The position numbers were made by a program, and so were the translations under genes. Under the pieces are notes generated by a model. That model saw only the letters and a list, made by a program, of their open reading frames with translations. It searched no databases and had not been told where the DNA came from. This document shows, one piece after another, positions 23,974-32,756 of a DNA stretch of 64,000 nt. The first letter of the stretch is position 1, and each line of letters opens with the position of its first letter. The DNA comes from Ancrocorticia sp047501485. GTDB taxonomy: Bacteria > Actinomycetota > Actinomycetes > Actinomycetales > Actinomycetaceae. The stretch covers positions 183,870 to 247,869 of the forward strand of contig JAZDRN010000003.1 in the NCBI GenBank assembly GCA_047501485.1. Direction: 5' to 3'.

Positions 23974-24741
23974 CTACTTTCGATGCAGTTCTTCCAAGCC
24001 GATCAACTCGTCGGCTCGATCCGTGAAGACGCCGGTGGCACCCGCGTTGAAGAGTTCGTTGGCGCGAGCGCGGGAGTTCACCGTCCATACGTTGACGCCG
24101 AAGCCGGCAGACTGGGCCAGCGGCATGACGCGGGTGAGCAGCGGGTGGTCCTCGATGTGAATGTAGGAGGCCCCGCACATCTCGAGAACTGAGCGCCAAT
24201 CCAGCCGCAGATTCCTCCGGTCGAAGAGGACTCCGATCGTATACTCCGGTGCTCGGCGATGCGCCTCGGCCAGGAGAAGCGGGCTGAACGAGGAGAGGAT
24301 GATCTCGCGCTCGCTATCGAGGTTCTCCAACTCGCGGAGAGTGTTTCCGACCAGGGTCAGGGATGTCTCCGCCCCGGCCTCGTTGGCCTTCAGCTCAACA
24401 TTGCAGTTCATCCCCGTCTCGTTGAGGAAGCGGACGACTTCCGCCAGCGTGGGAATGCGCTCTCCTGCATATTCGGGGCCGAACCAGGCGCCGGCGTCGA
24501 TCCCGGCGAGATCGGCGGCGGTCACCTTGTACATGGACCCGCTGCGATCCGTGGTGCGGTCGAGCGTGGAATCGTGGAGTACGGCGGGAGTGCCGTCCGC
24601 GAGGATGTCCACGTCCAGTTCGAGCCAGCGGCAACCGGACTCGTATGCCATACGGAACGCCGCCATGGTGTTTTCCGGGGCCTGCCGGCACAACCCGCGA
24701 TGCGCGAAGATGATGGGGTGGAGGCTGGGGGCGGTGGGCAT
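23974..24741 (-). CDS. glycerophosphodiester phosphodiesterase
   Basis: The product is 255 residues. It has all GDPD landmarks: FAHRGLCRQAPENTMAAF (catalytic HRG and ENT, residues 13 to 30), ELDVD, VLHDSTLDRTTD and, later, NVELKA and NVWTVNS. The enzyme hydrolyses glycerophosphodiesters to glycerol-3-phosphate and an alcohol. There is no signal peptide, so it acts in the cytoplasm. It is a single gene with no partner for uptake nearby. Confidence 0.92.
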   Translation of the reverse strand: MPTAPSLHPIIFAHRGLCRQAPENTMAAFRMAYESGCRWLELDVDILADGTPAVLHDSTLDRTTDRSGSMYKVTAADLAGIDAGAWFGPEYAGERIPTLAEVVRFLNETGMNCNVELKANEAGAETSLTLVGNTLRELENLDSEREIILSSFSPLLLAEAHRRAPEYTIGVLFDRRNLRLDWRSVLEMCGASYIHIEDHPLLTRVMPLAQSAGFGVNVWTVNSRARANELFNAGATGVFTDRADELIGLEELHRK

Positions 24742-25240
24742 GGATCTCCCCTTCCCGAGGATCGAGCCGCGGTGGCCATTCCAGTGGTGACAATTCCGAA
24801 GCTCCGTTGATGGAGTAGGCCTGCATTCGTTCCCATGCTATGCGGTCGTTTTGTGCGAAGATACCGTTTCTGCCGCGCGGGCCGGTGCATACGCCGTCTC
24901 GGAGGGAATATTGCGCGGGCGACACGGTGGCGTCCGATTTTCGCTCCTCGATGGCACTGAAACGGGGTGCTGATTTGTTGCAAGAATCACCGGGATTATT
25001 CGCAGAAAGGGACTTTTGTCTGGGATGCCCCGCACCGTGTCTGGGTACCGGGTTATTCGAGCGTGTGGTGTCGTCGATTCAAGTCTGAGAGGTTAGCCCC
25101 CTGATCAGCCAGAAGGTAGACTCACAGGGAAATCACGCGCCACCGCGTGTTAAATACCCGGATCTTTGAAAACCAACCGCTTGTCAAGGATTTGGCCTAA
25201 CAAATAGTGCACTGAAATTAGTCGAAGCTGTTGAGGAATT
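24742..25240. other. long intergenic region upstream of moaA
   Basis: About 500 bases separate the divergent phosphodiesterase and moaA genes. Both promoters must lie here. GAGGAATT before the moaA ATG is its ribosome site. I looked for a molybdenum-cofactor (moco) RNA motif, which often precedes moaA, and could not match it. Base composition falls near 25,150 to 25,230 (AT-richer), as expected near a promoter. Confidence 0.4.
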
Positions 25241-26392
25241 ATGAGCACCACGTCTGTTCCGACGTCCTGCGGGACGAATCCGGTGGTGTCACATGGGATC
25301 CCGCTTGCCCTGGCGAAGTATTCGCCAGTCGACACCGGATTGCCTGCTGACCGTCCCGATGAACTCGGTCTTATCGACCGCTTTGGGCGAGTCGCCACGG
25401 ACCTCCGCGTCTCGCTGACTGATAAATGCAACCTGCGCTGCCAGTACTGCATGCCCGAAGAGGGCATCGACCCTCTTCCCGGTCAACTTCTGCTGTCCGA
25501 CGGCGAGATCAACCGCCTCGTCCGGATCGGCGTTGAGCTTCTGGGAATCCGTGAGGTCCGTTTCACCGGTGGTGAGCCTCTACTGCGCAAGGGTCTGGAA
25601 GGTATCGTCGCCGAGACCGCCACATTGCGCACCTGGGATGGTAAGCGGCCGGATATCTCGCTGACCACCAACGGGCTTGGACTCAAGCACCGCGCGGCCA
25701 AGCTCAAGGCGGCGGGCCTGAACCGTGTCAATCTCTCGATGGATTCCGCCGATCGCGACACGTACGCGACCATGACCCGGCGCGACCGTTTCGACGACGC
25801 CGTCGCCGGAGCGGAAGCGGCCGCTAACGTCGGACTCAATCCCGTCAAACTGAACGCCGTCTTGATGCCCGGCGTGAACGATGCCGGTGCTCCCGCCGTG
25901 CTGGCCAATGCGCTGATGAACGGGTATGAGCTGCGTTTCATCGAGCACATGCCTCTCGGGCCGCGCGGAAAGTGGAAGCGCAGCGAGATCATCACTTCCG
26001 ATGACATCCTCGGGTTGCTGGAGGAACACTTCACCCTCACCGCGCGTCCGGGAACCGAGCGAGGCGCTTCGCCCGCGGAGCTGTGGGACGTGGCGCCCGG
26101 ACGCTACAACGGCGTCGACCATCCCGGAGGCAGCGTAGGTATCATCGCGTCGGTCACGCGGCCCTTCTGCGGTGACTGCGACCGTACGCGGCTGACAGCG
26201 GACGGGCAGATTCGCGACTGCCTTTTCGCTTCCACGGAGACGGACCTGCGGGCCATGCTGCGTGGCGAATACTCCGATGAGGAGATCGCGAATGTGTGGC
26301 GGAGCGCCATGTGGGGCAAACAGCCCGGTCACGGCATCAACGATCCAAGTTTCCTGAGTCCTGACCGCCCGATGAGTGCTATTGGAGGATAA
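25241..26392 (+). CDS. moaA: GTP 3',8-cyclase (molybdenum cofactor biosynthesis)
   Basis: The product is 383 residues. The radical-SAM cluster site is CNLRCQYC (Cys-x3-Cys-x2-Cys), the second cluster lies in FCGDCDRTRLTADGQIRDCL, and the protein ends in the diagnostic Gly-Gly. MoaA converts GTP to 3',8-cyclo-7,8-dihydro-GTP, the first step towards cyclic pyranopterin monophosphate; MoaC, encoded at 31,227, completes it. The ribosome site of moaD is embedded in the last codons of this gene. The first 45 residues are a poorly conserved extension. Confidence 0.95.
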   Translation: MSTTSVPTSCGTNPVVSHGIPLALAKYSPVDTGLPADRPDELGLIDRFGRVATDLRVSLTDKCNLRCQYCMPEEGIDPLPGQLLLSDGEINRLVRIGVELLGIREVRFTGGEPLLRKGLEGIVAETATLRTWDGKRPDISLTTNGLGLKHRAAKLKAAGLNRVNLSMDSADRDTYATMTRRDRFDDAVAGAEAAANVGLNPVKLNAVLMPGVNDAGAPAVLANALMNGYELRFIEHMPLGPRGKWKRSEIITSDDILGLLEEHFTLTARPGTERGASPAELWDVAPGRYNGVDHPGGSVGIIASVTRPFCGDCDRTRLTADGQIRDCLFASTETDLRAMLRGEYSDEEIANVWRSAMWGKQPGHGINDPSFLSPDRPMSAIGG

Positions 26393-26396
26393 CCAT

Positions 26397-26669
26397 ATGA
26401 CTGAGCCGACTTTGAACAATGTGCGCCTGCGCTACTTCGCGGCCGTCGCCGAGGCGGCGGGCAACGCGGAGGAGAGCGTTGCCATTCCCGCGGAGTCGAC
26501 GGTGGAGGAGCTGCGCGCACAGCTCAGCGCGTCTCACAGTGAGGAATTCGGGCGAATCCTCGGTGTCAGCGCTCTGCTGGTGGAGGGCGCCCGCGTCGAG
26601 GATACCGACGTGCTGCCGCAGACCGAAGGCATCCAGGTGGATGTGCTTCCGCCTTTCGCCGGAGGGTAA
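26397..26669 (+). CDS. moaD: molybdopterin synthase small subunit
   Basis: The product is 90 residues from the ATG at 26,397 with a ubiquitin-like fold and the C-terminal tail PPFAGG. The terminal Gly is activated by the E1-like enzyme (MoeB) and carries the sulfur for molybdopterin formation. It lies 4 bases after moaA and must be co-transcribed with it. A strong hairpin terminator follows. Confidence 0.9.
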   Translation: MTEPTLNNVRLRYFAAVAEAAGNAEESVAIPAESTVEELRAQLSASHSEEFGRILGVSALLVEGARVEDTDVLPQTEGIQVDVLPPFAGG

Positions 26670-26690
26670 GCGTATGTGAATGCGACGCGA

Positions 26691-26726
26691 ACGGTCCCGC
26701 ATCCAACCCTGGATGCGGGACCGTTT
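26691..26726. terminator. perfect 16-bp hairpin between moaD and moaE
   Basis: AACGGTCCCGCATCCA pairs fully with TGGATGCGGGACCGTT around a 4-base loop. It lies between the convergent moaD and moaE genes. The flanking T- and A-containing runs are short, but the stem is long enough to act in both directions. Confidence 0.85.
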
Positions 26727-26846
26727 CGGTTGCTGAGGGAGGGGCGGGGCAGTGCTTATCGCCGAGGTGCGACGGACTGCTGGCACCGATCAGTCGGCTG
26801 GCCGCTGGGCGTCCAGCTGAGCAGCCAGCCGATGGCCGCTGGGCGA

Positions 26847-27347
26847 TCAGGCGCTTCCGGTCCACTCGTGGGAGCCGTCGTTGAACTCCTGCCGCTTCCA
26901 TACCGGCAATTGCAGCTTCACCTGCTCCACCGCGGCCTCCAGCAAATTGAAGGCCTCGGCGCGATGGGACGCCGAAACCGCGGCCCCCAGCGCGATGTCA
27001 CCCACCTCAAGATGGCCCGCGCGATGCAGAATGGCTATCTTGCAGGCGCCGCTGCCCGCGGCAGCCTCGGTGGCAATCTTCTCCACCACCTTTCCCGCAT
27101 CGGGGTGAGCCTCGTAATCGATGGCGACGACGGAGTTGCCGTCGTCGTGATTGCGAACGCGTCCGTTGAAAGTGACGATGGCGCCGGCGGTGTCGTCGGC
27201 GACGAGTTCTTCGAGCCGATGCATATCGATCGGCTCGCGGGACACATCGGCGAGGACGACCGTGGCATCGGAGCCGTCATTGAAACCGCGATGTTGGATG
27301 CGCCATGTGGCGTCCTCGTGGTTTTCGGTGTTGTTATCTGTACTCAT
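26847..27347 (-). CDS. moaE: molybdopterin synthase large subunit
   Basis: The product is 166 residues. The MoaE fold is recognised from AGAIVTFNGRVRNHDDGNSV, then LHRAGHLEVGDIALGAAVSA and the catalytic-lysine region VKLQLPVWKRQEF. With MoaD it makes molybdopterin from cyclic pyranopterin monophosphate. The ATG overlaps the mog stop by 4 bases, so mog and moaE form a minus-strand operon facing moaAD. Confidence 0.93.
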   Translation of the reverse strand: MSTDNNTENHEDATWRIQHRGFNDGSDATVVLADVSREPIDMHRLEELVADDTAGAIVTFNGRVRNHDDGNSVVAIDYEAHPDAGKVVEKIATEAAAGSGACKIAILHRAGHLEVGDIALGAAVSASHRAEAFNLLEAAVEQVKLQLPVWKRQEFNDGSHEWTGSA

Positions 27348-27856
27348 GGTTCTCTTCTTTCCGGAGCAGGATGGTCCCCGTCTTCCATCTGGTCCACGAT
27401 ATGCGCCAACAGTGGACCCACGGCCTCCACCGCGTCCTTGACTCCGCCCGAGGATCCGGGGGCGTTCACGACGAATGCTCGTTTGCCCTCGATATTCGCG
27501 ATTCCGGCGATGCCGCGTGAGATGGCGGCGGTGGGAACCTTCGGGTTATCCCGCATCCTCTGCTCGATACCCCACATGCGCTGGGTGATGAGCGGCTCGG
27601 TCGCCTCCGGCGTCAGGTCGCGGCTGGTGATACCGGTGCCGCCGGTCGTGAAGACCACTTGAGCGCCGCAGAAGATTGCGTGCCCGATCATCTCACGCAC
27701 GGATTCGACGCCGTCGGCCACGACGATCGGACCGCTCACCGCCCCGTATTCCGAGAGCATACGTGTTGCCAATGGACCGGAGAGGTCCTCGCGAAGTCCG
27801 GCGGCGGTGCGGTCGGAGATAGTGATGACGGCGATACGGAGGGGCTGACTGGGCAT
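27344..27856 (-). CDS. mog: molybdopterin adenylyltransferase (MogA/MoaB type)
   Basis: The product is 170 residues with the family motifs FTTGGTGITSRDLTPEAT and VNAPGSSGGVKDAVEAVGP. The enzyme adenylates molybdopterin before metal insertion by MoeA. The first gene of the mog-moaE operon, it overlaps moaE by 4 bases. It could be a MoaB homologue instead of MogA; the two cannot be separated by eye, but both act at this step. Confidence 0.9.
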   Translation of the reverse strand: MPSQPLRIAVITISDRTAAGLREDLSGPLATRMLSEYGAVSGPIVVADGVESVREMIGHAIFCGAQVVFTTGGTGITSRDLTPEATEPLITQRMWGIEQRMRDNPKVPTAAISRGIAGIANIEGKRAFVVNAPGSSGGVKDAVEAVGPLLAHIVDQMEDGDHPAPERREP

Positions 27857-27988
27857 GGGGCCATTCTAGCCACCTGATCCAAGGAGCCTTCATCTTGCTC
27901 GCTGTGGGGTTACCCTGGCTGTGGACAGGCTTTTCGCCGTCAACCCGATGGCGACTCTCACCGCTGAACAGTCTGGAAAGGTCTAACC

Positions 27989-28897
27989 ATGCGCATTCTC
28001 ATCGTCGGAGCCGGAGCCACCGGAGGATCATACGGAACACTCCTGCTGGAAGCCGGGCGCGATGTCACCTTCCTGGTGCGTCCTCAGCGCGCTGAAGTGC
28101 TACGGCGCGACGGCCTCCGATTCGTCACTCCCGAGGCGGACCGCACGCACCAGGTGCAGCCCCTCATCTCCGGAGAGGAAGCGGCTCCCTTCGATCTGGT
28201 GCTGCTCACGGTGAAGGCGACCGCTCTGGAGTCGGCGATCGCCGATATGCGTTCGTACATCGGACCACGAACCCGGATCGTTCCGATCCTCAACGGGATG
28301 GCCCACATTCCCCGGTTGGAGCTGGAGTTCCCCGGCCAGGTGCTGGGTGGACTGGCGAAGATCGTGGCCACCCTCGACGGCGGAGCTGTCCATCAGATGA
28401 CGGGGTTGACAGCCTTGACCATCGGAATGCTGGACGGTTCCCAGATGCCCTCCGAGATCGTCCAGGTGCTCGACGTACCGGGCATCGACCTCACGGTGAG
28501 CGACGACGTCACCGCCGCCCTGTGGGAGAAATGGGCGTTCATCGCCGCGGCCGGAGTCATCACCTGCTTGTTCAGAGGGCCGGTGGGAGCGATCATCGAG
28601 GCGGGTGGGCTGGCGAGGATCAACGATGCGATCGATGAGATGGAGGAAGTCGCGGCTGCGGCCGGCTATCCCGTCTCGGAGCAGGGCCACCGGCACTCAC
28701 TCGACCTGCTGACCGCGCCCGGATCTGCGTTCACCTCCTCCTTGTACCGGGATCTCACGGCAGGATTCCCACACGAAGGCGAGCACATTCTGGGAGCGAT
28801 GGTGGAACGGGCGCGGCAACTGGATGTGCAGACCCCGCTCCTGGACCTCACCGTGATCCAGGTGCGCACCGGCGCTATTGCCAAGGCGCGATATTGA
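27989..28897 (+). CDS. panE: 2-dehydropantoate 2-reductase family protein (ketopantoate reductase)
   Basis: The product is 302 residues. The dinucleotide-binding motif MRILIVGAGATGGSYG starts the protein, the mid-part LWEKWAFIAAAGVITCLF contains the catalytic lysine region (EKW), and the C-terminus carries NDAIDEMEEVAAAAGYPV. The enzyme reduces ketopantoate to pantoate with NADPH. There is no other pantothenate gene nearby and it lies among Moco genes, so a paralogue with another substrate is possible. Confidence 0.82.
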   Translation: MRILIVGAGATGGSYGTLLLEAGRDVTFLVRPQRAEVLRRDGLRFVTPEADRTHQVQPLISGEEAAPFDLVLLTVKATALESAIADMRSYIGPRTRIVPILNGMAHIPRLELEFPGQVLGGLAKIVATLDGGAVHQMTGLTALTIGMLDGSQMPSEIVQVLDVPGIDLTVSDDVTAALWEKWAFIAAAGVITCLFRGPVGAIIEAGGLARINDAIDEMEEVAAAAGYPVSEQGHRHSLDLLTAPGSAFTSSLYRDLTAGFPHEGEHILGAMVERARQLDVQTPLLDLTVIQVRTGAIAKARY

Positions 28898-29066
28898 ACA
28901 GCTCCGGCCCGGCCGTCCAGCACTCGATCGGAGGAGGGCGGGGCGGCCGGTCGAATGCCGGGGAGATTTACCACGTGATCTTTCGGTTCATATGTGGTGA
29001 GCTGCACTCTTGTCCGAAGGACCATCGCACCGGAGCCGTTGCAGGCCTCGCTAGTAGGCTGGTCGC

Positions 29067-29861
29067 ATGACACTTCTGCCTATCGCCTCTCCCGTCCCCG
29101 AACTCACTGAGGAGCAGCGCCAACGCTACGCTCGACAGATTCTTCTGCCTGGGTTGGAGGAGGAGGGGCAGAGGCGTCTGCTCGGTGCGCGAGTCCTCGT
29201 CGTAGGAGCCGGCGGCCTCGGATCTCCGGTGCTGCTTTACCTGGCCGGTGCGGGCGTGGGAACGATCGGAATTCTCGATTCGGACAAACTCGAACTCTCC
29301 AACCTTCAGCGCCAGGTCATCCATGACATGCAGGCACTGGACACCCCCAAGGTCGCCAGCGCGGCGAGCCGCGTGAGAGGCCTCAATGACGATGTCACGC
29401 TCGAGTTGCACGAGGTGCGTCTGAACGACGAAAACGCGCCCGGAATCCTGGGCCAGTACGACGTCGTCGTCGATGCAACGGATAATTTCGCGACCCGGTT
29501 CCTTTTGGACAAGGTGTGCACGGAGCTCGGTCTGCCGGAGGTCTGGGGGAGTGTGCTGGGAGCGGCCACGCAGGTCGCCGTGTTCTGGAGCGGCGCGGAC
29601 GCGCAGGAACATGGCGTGAGCCCCGAGCGCGAGGTGCGTTTGCGCGATGTGTTCCCCACCCCGCCCCCGGCCGGAATCATTCCGGTGGGCCCATCCAGCC
29701 CGGTGCTCGGAGCACCCGTTGGGCAGGCGGGGACGGCCATGGCCAGTGAGGTCATCAAGCTGCTGGCCGGTTTCGGCGAGGTTCTGCTCGGGCGTCTGGC
29801 GCTCTTCGACTCCCGCGCGGCCAACTACACGGTGCTGCCGGTGCGCCCGGCGGCGAAGTAA
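29067..29861 (+). CDS. moeB: ThiF/MoeB-like E1 adenylyltransferase without the usual zinc cysteines
   Basis: The product is 264 residues. ATP-binding and activation motifs are present: LLPGLEEEGQRRLLGARVLV, GAGGLGSPVLLYLAGAGVG, DSDKLELSNLQRQVIHD and DVVVDATDNFATRFLLDKVC. The usual CxxC pairs that bind zinc and the catalytic cysteine loop are not seen; the corresponding stretch reads VFPTPPPAGIIPVGPSSPVL, with only Ser, Pro and Gly. MoeB needs no catalytic cysteine in some studies, but the zinc site is common. It precedes moeA by 32 bases and probably activates MoaD. Confidence 0.82.
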   Translation: MTLLPIASPVPELTEEQRQRYARQILLPGLEEEGQRRLLGARVLVVGAGGLGSPVLLYLAGAGVGTIGILDSDKLELSNLQRQVIHDMQALDTPKVASAASRVRGLNDDVTLELHEVRLNDENAPGILGQYDVVVDATDNFATRFLLDKVCTELGLPEVWGSVLGAATQVAVFWSGADAQEHGVSPEREVRLRDVFPTPPPAGIIPVGPSSPVLGAPVGQAGTAMASEVIKLLAGFGEVLLGRLALFDSRAANYTVLPVRPAAK

Positions 29862-29893
29862 GCGCGATCCAAGGAATTGAACGGAGGCCCGAA

Positions 29894-31135
29894 GTGGCTC
29901 TGAAGGAAATCTCGCGTCACTACGAGGATGTGCTGGCGTTGGGAGCGGCTTTGCCCGCCATGAGGGTGCCGATCCACGAGGCACGGGGACTGGTCCTGGC
30001 GAGCGAGGTGACAGCGCGTTTCTCCATCCCGCCCTTCACGAATTCGGCGATGGACGGGTTTGCCGTTCGGGCGCGGGACGTGGTCGCGGGGCAGGAACTG
30101 CCGGTTGCGGGAGATATCCCCGCCGGATGTACCGATGTCCCCGAGTTGGCCCCGGGAACCACCCTGCGCATCATGACCGGGGCGCCGCTGCCGGCAGGTG
30201 CCGACGCGGTGCTGCAAGTCGAACTCACCGAGGATGCCGCCTCCAACATGCTGCCTCAGGCGCCCGCATCCATCGTCCCCACGGACACGCCCGGAGACGG
30301 CGCGCACATACGGTACGCGGGCGAGGACATCGCGACGGGCGACGTCGCCTTCGCCGCCGGGACCACCTTGACACCGGCGCATCTTGCGGCGCTCGTGGCC
30401 CTCGGCTACGGGGAGGTTTCCGTGCACGCACGTCCCCGCGTTGGCGTCATCACCACGGGCGAGGAGCTGCGAGGCCCAGGCGAGCCCCTGGCGTCGGGGC
30501 AGATCCCGGATTCAAACTCGATGCTGGTCACGCAGTTGGCGGCGGAGGCCGGGGCGGTCCCCACCAGTTTCGCCTGCCACACGGACACCACGGATTCGTT
30601 TCTTTCCGGGTTGCGCGCTTTGGCCGATGGCGTCGACCTCATCGTCACCACCGGAGGCGTCAGTGCCGGCGCCTTCGACGTGGTGAAAGCCGCTCTTCTG
30701 AGCGAAGGCGTGACCTTCGACAAGGTCGCGATGCAGCCTGGCAAACCACAGGGGTTCGGAGCCGTCGCGGATACCTCCGGACGGCGTGTTCCCATTGTGT
30801 GCCTGCCGGGAAACCCGGTCTCGGTGTTCGTCTCATGGCAGCTCTTCGGCCGCCCCCTGCTCGAGGCGCTGTTCGGACGCCCCGCAGCCAGCTACGAGGA
30901 GATGTTCCGGCCCGCTTCGGCAGGTGTCTCCTGGAGCCGCAAGGCGGGGCGAACCCAGTTCCTGCCCTGTGTGGCGGTGGACGGCGGAGTCGCCCCGGCG
31001 ACCTCCGGCGGGTCGAAGTCGCATCTGATCGCGGCACTGCCGTTGGCCACGGGACTCGCGCGAGTGGCGGCCGACGTCGCCGATGTGAGAGTTGGCGACG
31101 GCGTCGATGCCCTCTGGTTTGGCGACCGGCGATGA
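29894..31135 (+). CDS. moeA: molybdopterin molybdenumtransferase
   Basis: The product is 413 residues, starting at GTG 29,894 behind ACGGAGG. The domains are in the usual order: an N-terminal MoeA region with SAMDGFAVRA and GDIPAG, an MPT-binding domain with DSNSMLV and VTTGGVSAGAFDVVKAAL, then CLPGNPVSVFVSWQLFGRP and the C-terminal domain. MoeA inserts molybdate into adenylated molybdopterin. It is directly coupled to a 32-codon frame and then moaC. Confidence 0.93.
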   Translation: MALKEISRHYEDVLALGAALPAMRVPIHEARGLVLASEVTARFSIPPFTNSAMDGFAVRARDVVAGQELPVAGDIPAGCTDVPELAPGTTLRIMTGAPLPAGADAVLQVELTEDAASNMLPQAPASIVPTDTPGDGAHIRYAGEDIATGDVAFAAGTTLTPAHLAALVALGYGEVSVHARPRVGVITTGEELRGPGEPLASGQIPDSNSMLVTQLAAEAGAVPTSFACHTDTTDSFLSGLRALADGVDLIVTTGGVSAGAFDVVKAALLSEGVTFDKVAMQPGKPQGFGAVADTSGRRVPIVCLPGNPVSVFVSWQLFGRPLLEALFGRPAASYEEMFRPASAGVSWSRKAGRTQFLPCVAVDGGVAPATSGGSKSHLIAALPLATGLARVAADVADVRVGDGVDALWFGDRR

Positions 31136-31230
31136 ACGATAGAGATGGCTTCGCGGCGGTGAGGCAGATGGCCGGCGGGATGCGGAACACAGCGGTAACG
31201 GAAGCGGTCAAGGAAGAGGATCTGACGTGA
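31132..31230 (+). CDS. 32-residue open frame coupled between moeA and moaC
   Basis: An ATG that overlaps the moeA stop (ATGA) opens a frame of 32 codons (begins MNDRDGFAAVRQMAGG) that ends in a TGA overlapping the moaC GTG start (GTGA). Both junctions are classic translational-coupling overlaps. The protein matches nothing I recognise. It may simply carry ribosomes from moeA to moaC, or be a real micro-protein. Confidence 0.5.
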   Translation: MNDRDGFAAVRQMAGGMRNTAVTEAVKEEDLT

Positions 31231-31718
31231 GCGAGAAGATGACTTTCACCCACCTCAACGGTTCGGGTGAGGCCTACATGGTGGATGTGACCGCCAAGAA
31301 TCCGACGGTGCGTGAAGCGACCGCCATCGGCACCGTACGCTGTTCCCCAGAAGTCATGCGGGCGCTGCGCGAGGGAACGGTTCCCAAGGGGGACGTGCTG
31401 GCGGTGGCTCGAATTGCCGGCATCGCCGCGGCCAAGAAGGTTCCGGAGCTGCTCCCGCTCGCTCATACCATCGGGGTGCACGGCGCTTCCGTGGAGGTGA
31501 CGCTGGAGGACGACCACGTGGCGATCCTTGCGACGGTTCGCACCGCTGACCGTACCGGCGTGGAGATGGAAGCGCTGACGTCTGTTACGGTGGCGGCGCT
31601 TGCTGTGGTCGACATGGTCAAGGGCGTCGACCGCTCCGCCGAGATCACAGACTGCAAGATCATCCACAAGGCGGGTGGGCGTTCGGGCGATTGGCACCGT
31701 CCGGGATATGAGCGGTGA
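31227..31718 (+). CDS. moaC: cyclic pyranopterin monophosphate synthase
   Basis: The product is 163 residues with MVDVTAKNPTVREATAIG, VARIAGIAAAKKVPELLPLA and the active-site region TADRTGVEMEALTSVTVAAL, all typical of MoaC. It converts the MoaA product to cyclic pyranopterin monophosphate. GTG at 31,227 overlaps the preceding small frame; an ATG at 31,239 is an alternative. It is the last gene of the moeB-moeA-moaC unit; a terminator hairpin follows. Confidence 0.94.
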   Translation: MSEKMTFTHLNGSGEAYMVDVTAKNPTVREATAIGTVRCSPEVMRALREGTVPKGDVLAVARIAGIAAAKKVPELLPLAHTIGVHGASVEVTLEDDHVAILATVRTADRTGVEMEALTSVTVAALAVVDMVKGVDRSAEITDCKIIHKAGGRSGDWHRPGYER

Positions 31719-31740
31719 TGCCCGCTCGCAATATAGAGAA

Positions 31741-31773
31741 ATGTGGGGTGTGCGGAAACCGCACACCCCACAT
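31741..31773. terminator. hairpin after moaC
   Basis: Perfect 15-bp arms ATGTGGGGTGTGCGG and CCGCACACCCCACAT around an AAA loop, 22 bases after the moaC stop and 60 bases before the convergent HdeD-like gene. It probably serves both genes. No T-run follows. Confidence 0.8.
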
Positions 31774-31833
31774 TGCGAACCACCCAGCGTCGATCTAGCC
31801 ACACGGCGTCGATCTAGGCCGGAGTGGATGCTA

Positions 31834-32484
31834 TCAATCGATGACTTCTCCATCGATGACGTCCGTGCCACGTGCGTCCATGGCCTTCAGGGCTTCCTTA
31901 CCGAAGGTGAATGCGCGCAGCAGGGCTGATATGCCGGTGACCACGAGGGAGATTCCGGCGAACATGATGAGAACTACCGCGGACCAGCCCGGGATAGCCA
32001 GAACACTGATGCCGGCGATAAGCGAGAGCAGGCCGAAAGCGATGGCCCAACCCTGCGAACGGGCGAAGCCTGATTCGGCCAGTGCCAGGATTCCCTCGAC
32101 GATCCACGAGATACCCACCACGAAGACGACGGTCAGCAACAGGACTTCCTGCGCGAGGACCGTGTTGCGGAGCATGAAGATGCCACCGATGAGGATGATC
32201 AGACTCAAAAGGATGTTGAGGACTCGCCACCCGGTCGAGAGGCTGGAAGTGCGCAGTGCGAAGATGACCCTGACGATGGCGTCCACGATGAAGTAGATGG
32301 CCATCAAGACTGCTGCGACCTTGATCGTCGCGCCCGGCCAGACAAGAAGGGCGATGCCGATCGCCAACGCGAATGCGCCGGTGATACCGAACATGCCACG
32401 GATGGCCTTGATGGTGGATCGAGTCAGATGTTCCGCCTCGAGCCGAAGCCCGTTCAGCGGATCCTGTGCAGCGTAGTTGTCCAT
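31834..32484 (-). CDS. HdeD/DUF308 family membrane protein
   Basis: The product is 216 residues from the ATG at 32,484 (MDNYAAQDPLNGLRLEAEHL), with a GGAAAC ribosome site. It has six hydrophobic segments in three pairs, for example ITGAFALAIGIALLVWPGAT, ILLSLIILIGGIFMLRN and FGLLSLIAGISVLAIPGWSA; the repeated L-GI-LL-WP pattern is the DUF308 signature. HdeD is linked to acid resistance in E. coli; in actinobacteria the role is not established. Confidence 0.85.
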   Translation of the reverse strand: MDNYAAQDPLNGLRLEAEHLTRSTIKAIRGMFGITGAFALAIGIALLVWPGATIKVAAVLMAIYFIVDAIVRVIFALRTSSLSTGWRVLNILLSLIILIGGIFMLRNTVLAQEVLLLTVVFVVGISWIVEGILALAESGFARSQGWAIAFGLLSLIAGISVLAIPGWSAVVLIMFAGISLVVTGISALLRAFTFGKEALKAMDARGTDVIDGEVID

Positions 32485-32756
32485 TGTGTTTCCTTTGGTT
32501 CGGCACCGCCTCTTGAGACCTGTCGTGGGGTGAGAGAGAAGGTGCCGCTGTTTTCTTTTGGAGTCGTGCCGTTGTGGTTCGCCTGGCGGATTACTCCTAC
32601 CCGGTGAAACCAAACGATTTCTTACCGAATCAGCCTATACCCGCAATTTTCGAGACTCCACGAATTTTCTGTGGAATACCGCCAAAAAAAGCGTGAGATT
32701 GGTCCAGTTGGCGACGGATCGTCGCTGTATGCCGATGGAAGAGGCAAACTAGTGAC

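Noticed and set aside
24742..25240. Moco riboswitch upstream of moaA
   Set aside because: The position is right, but I could not match the conserved core of the moco RNA motif. A covariance-model search would decide.
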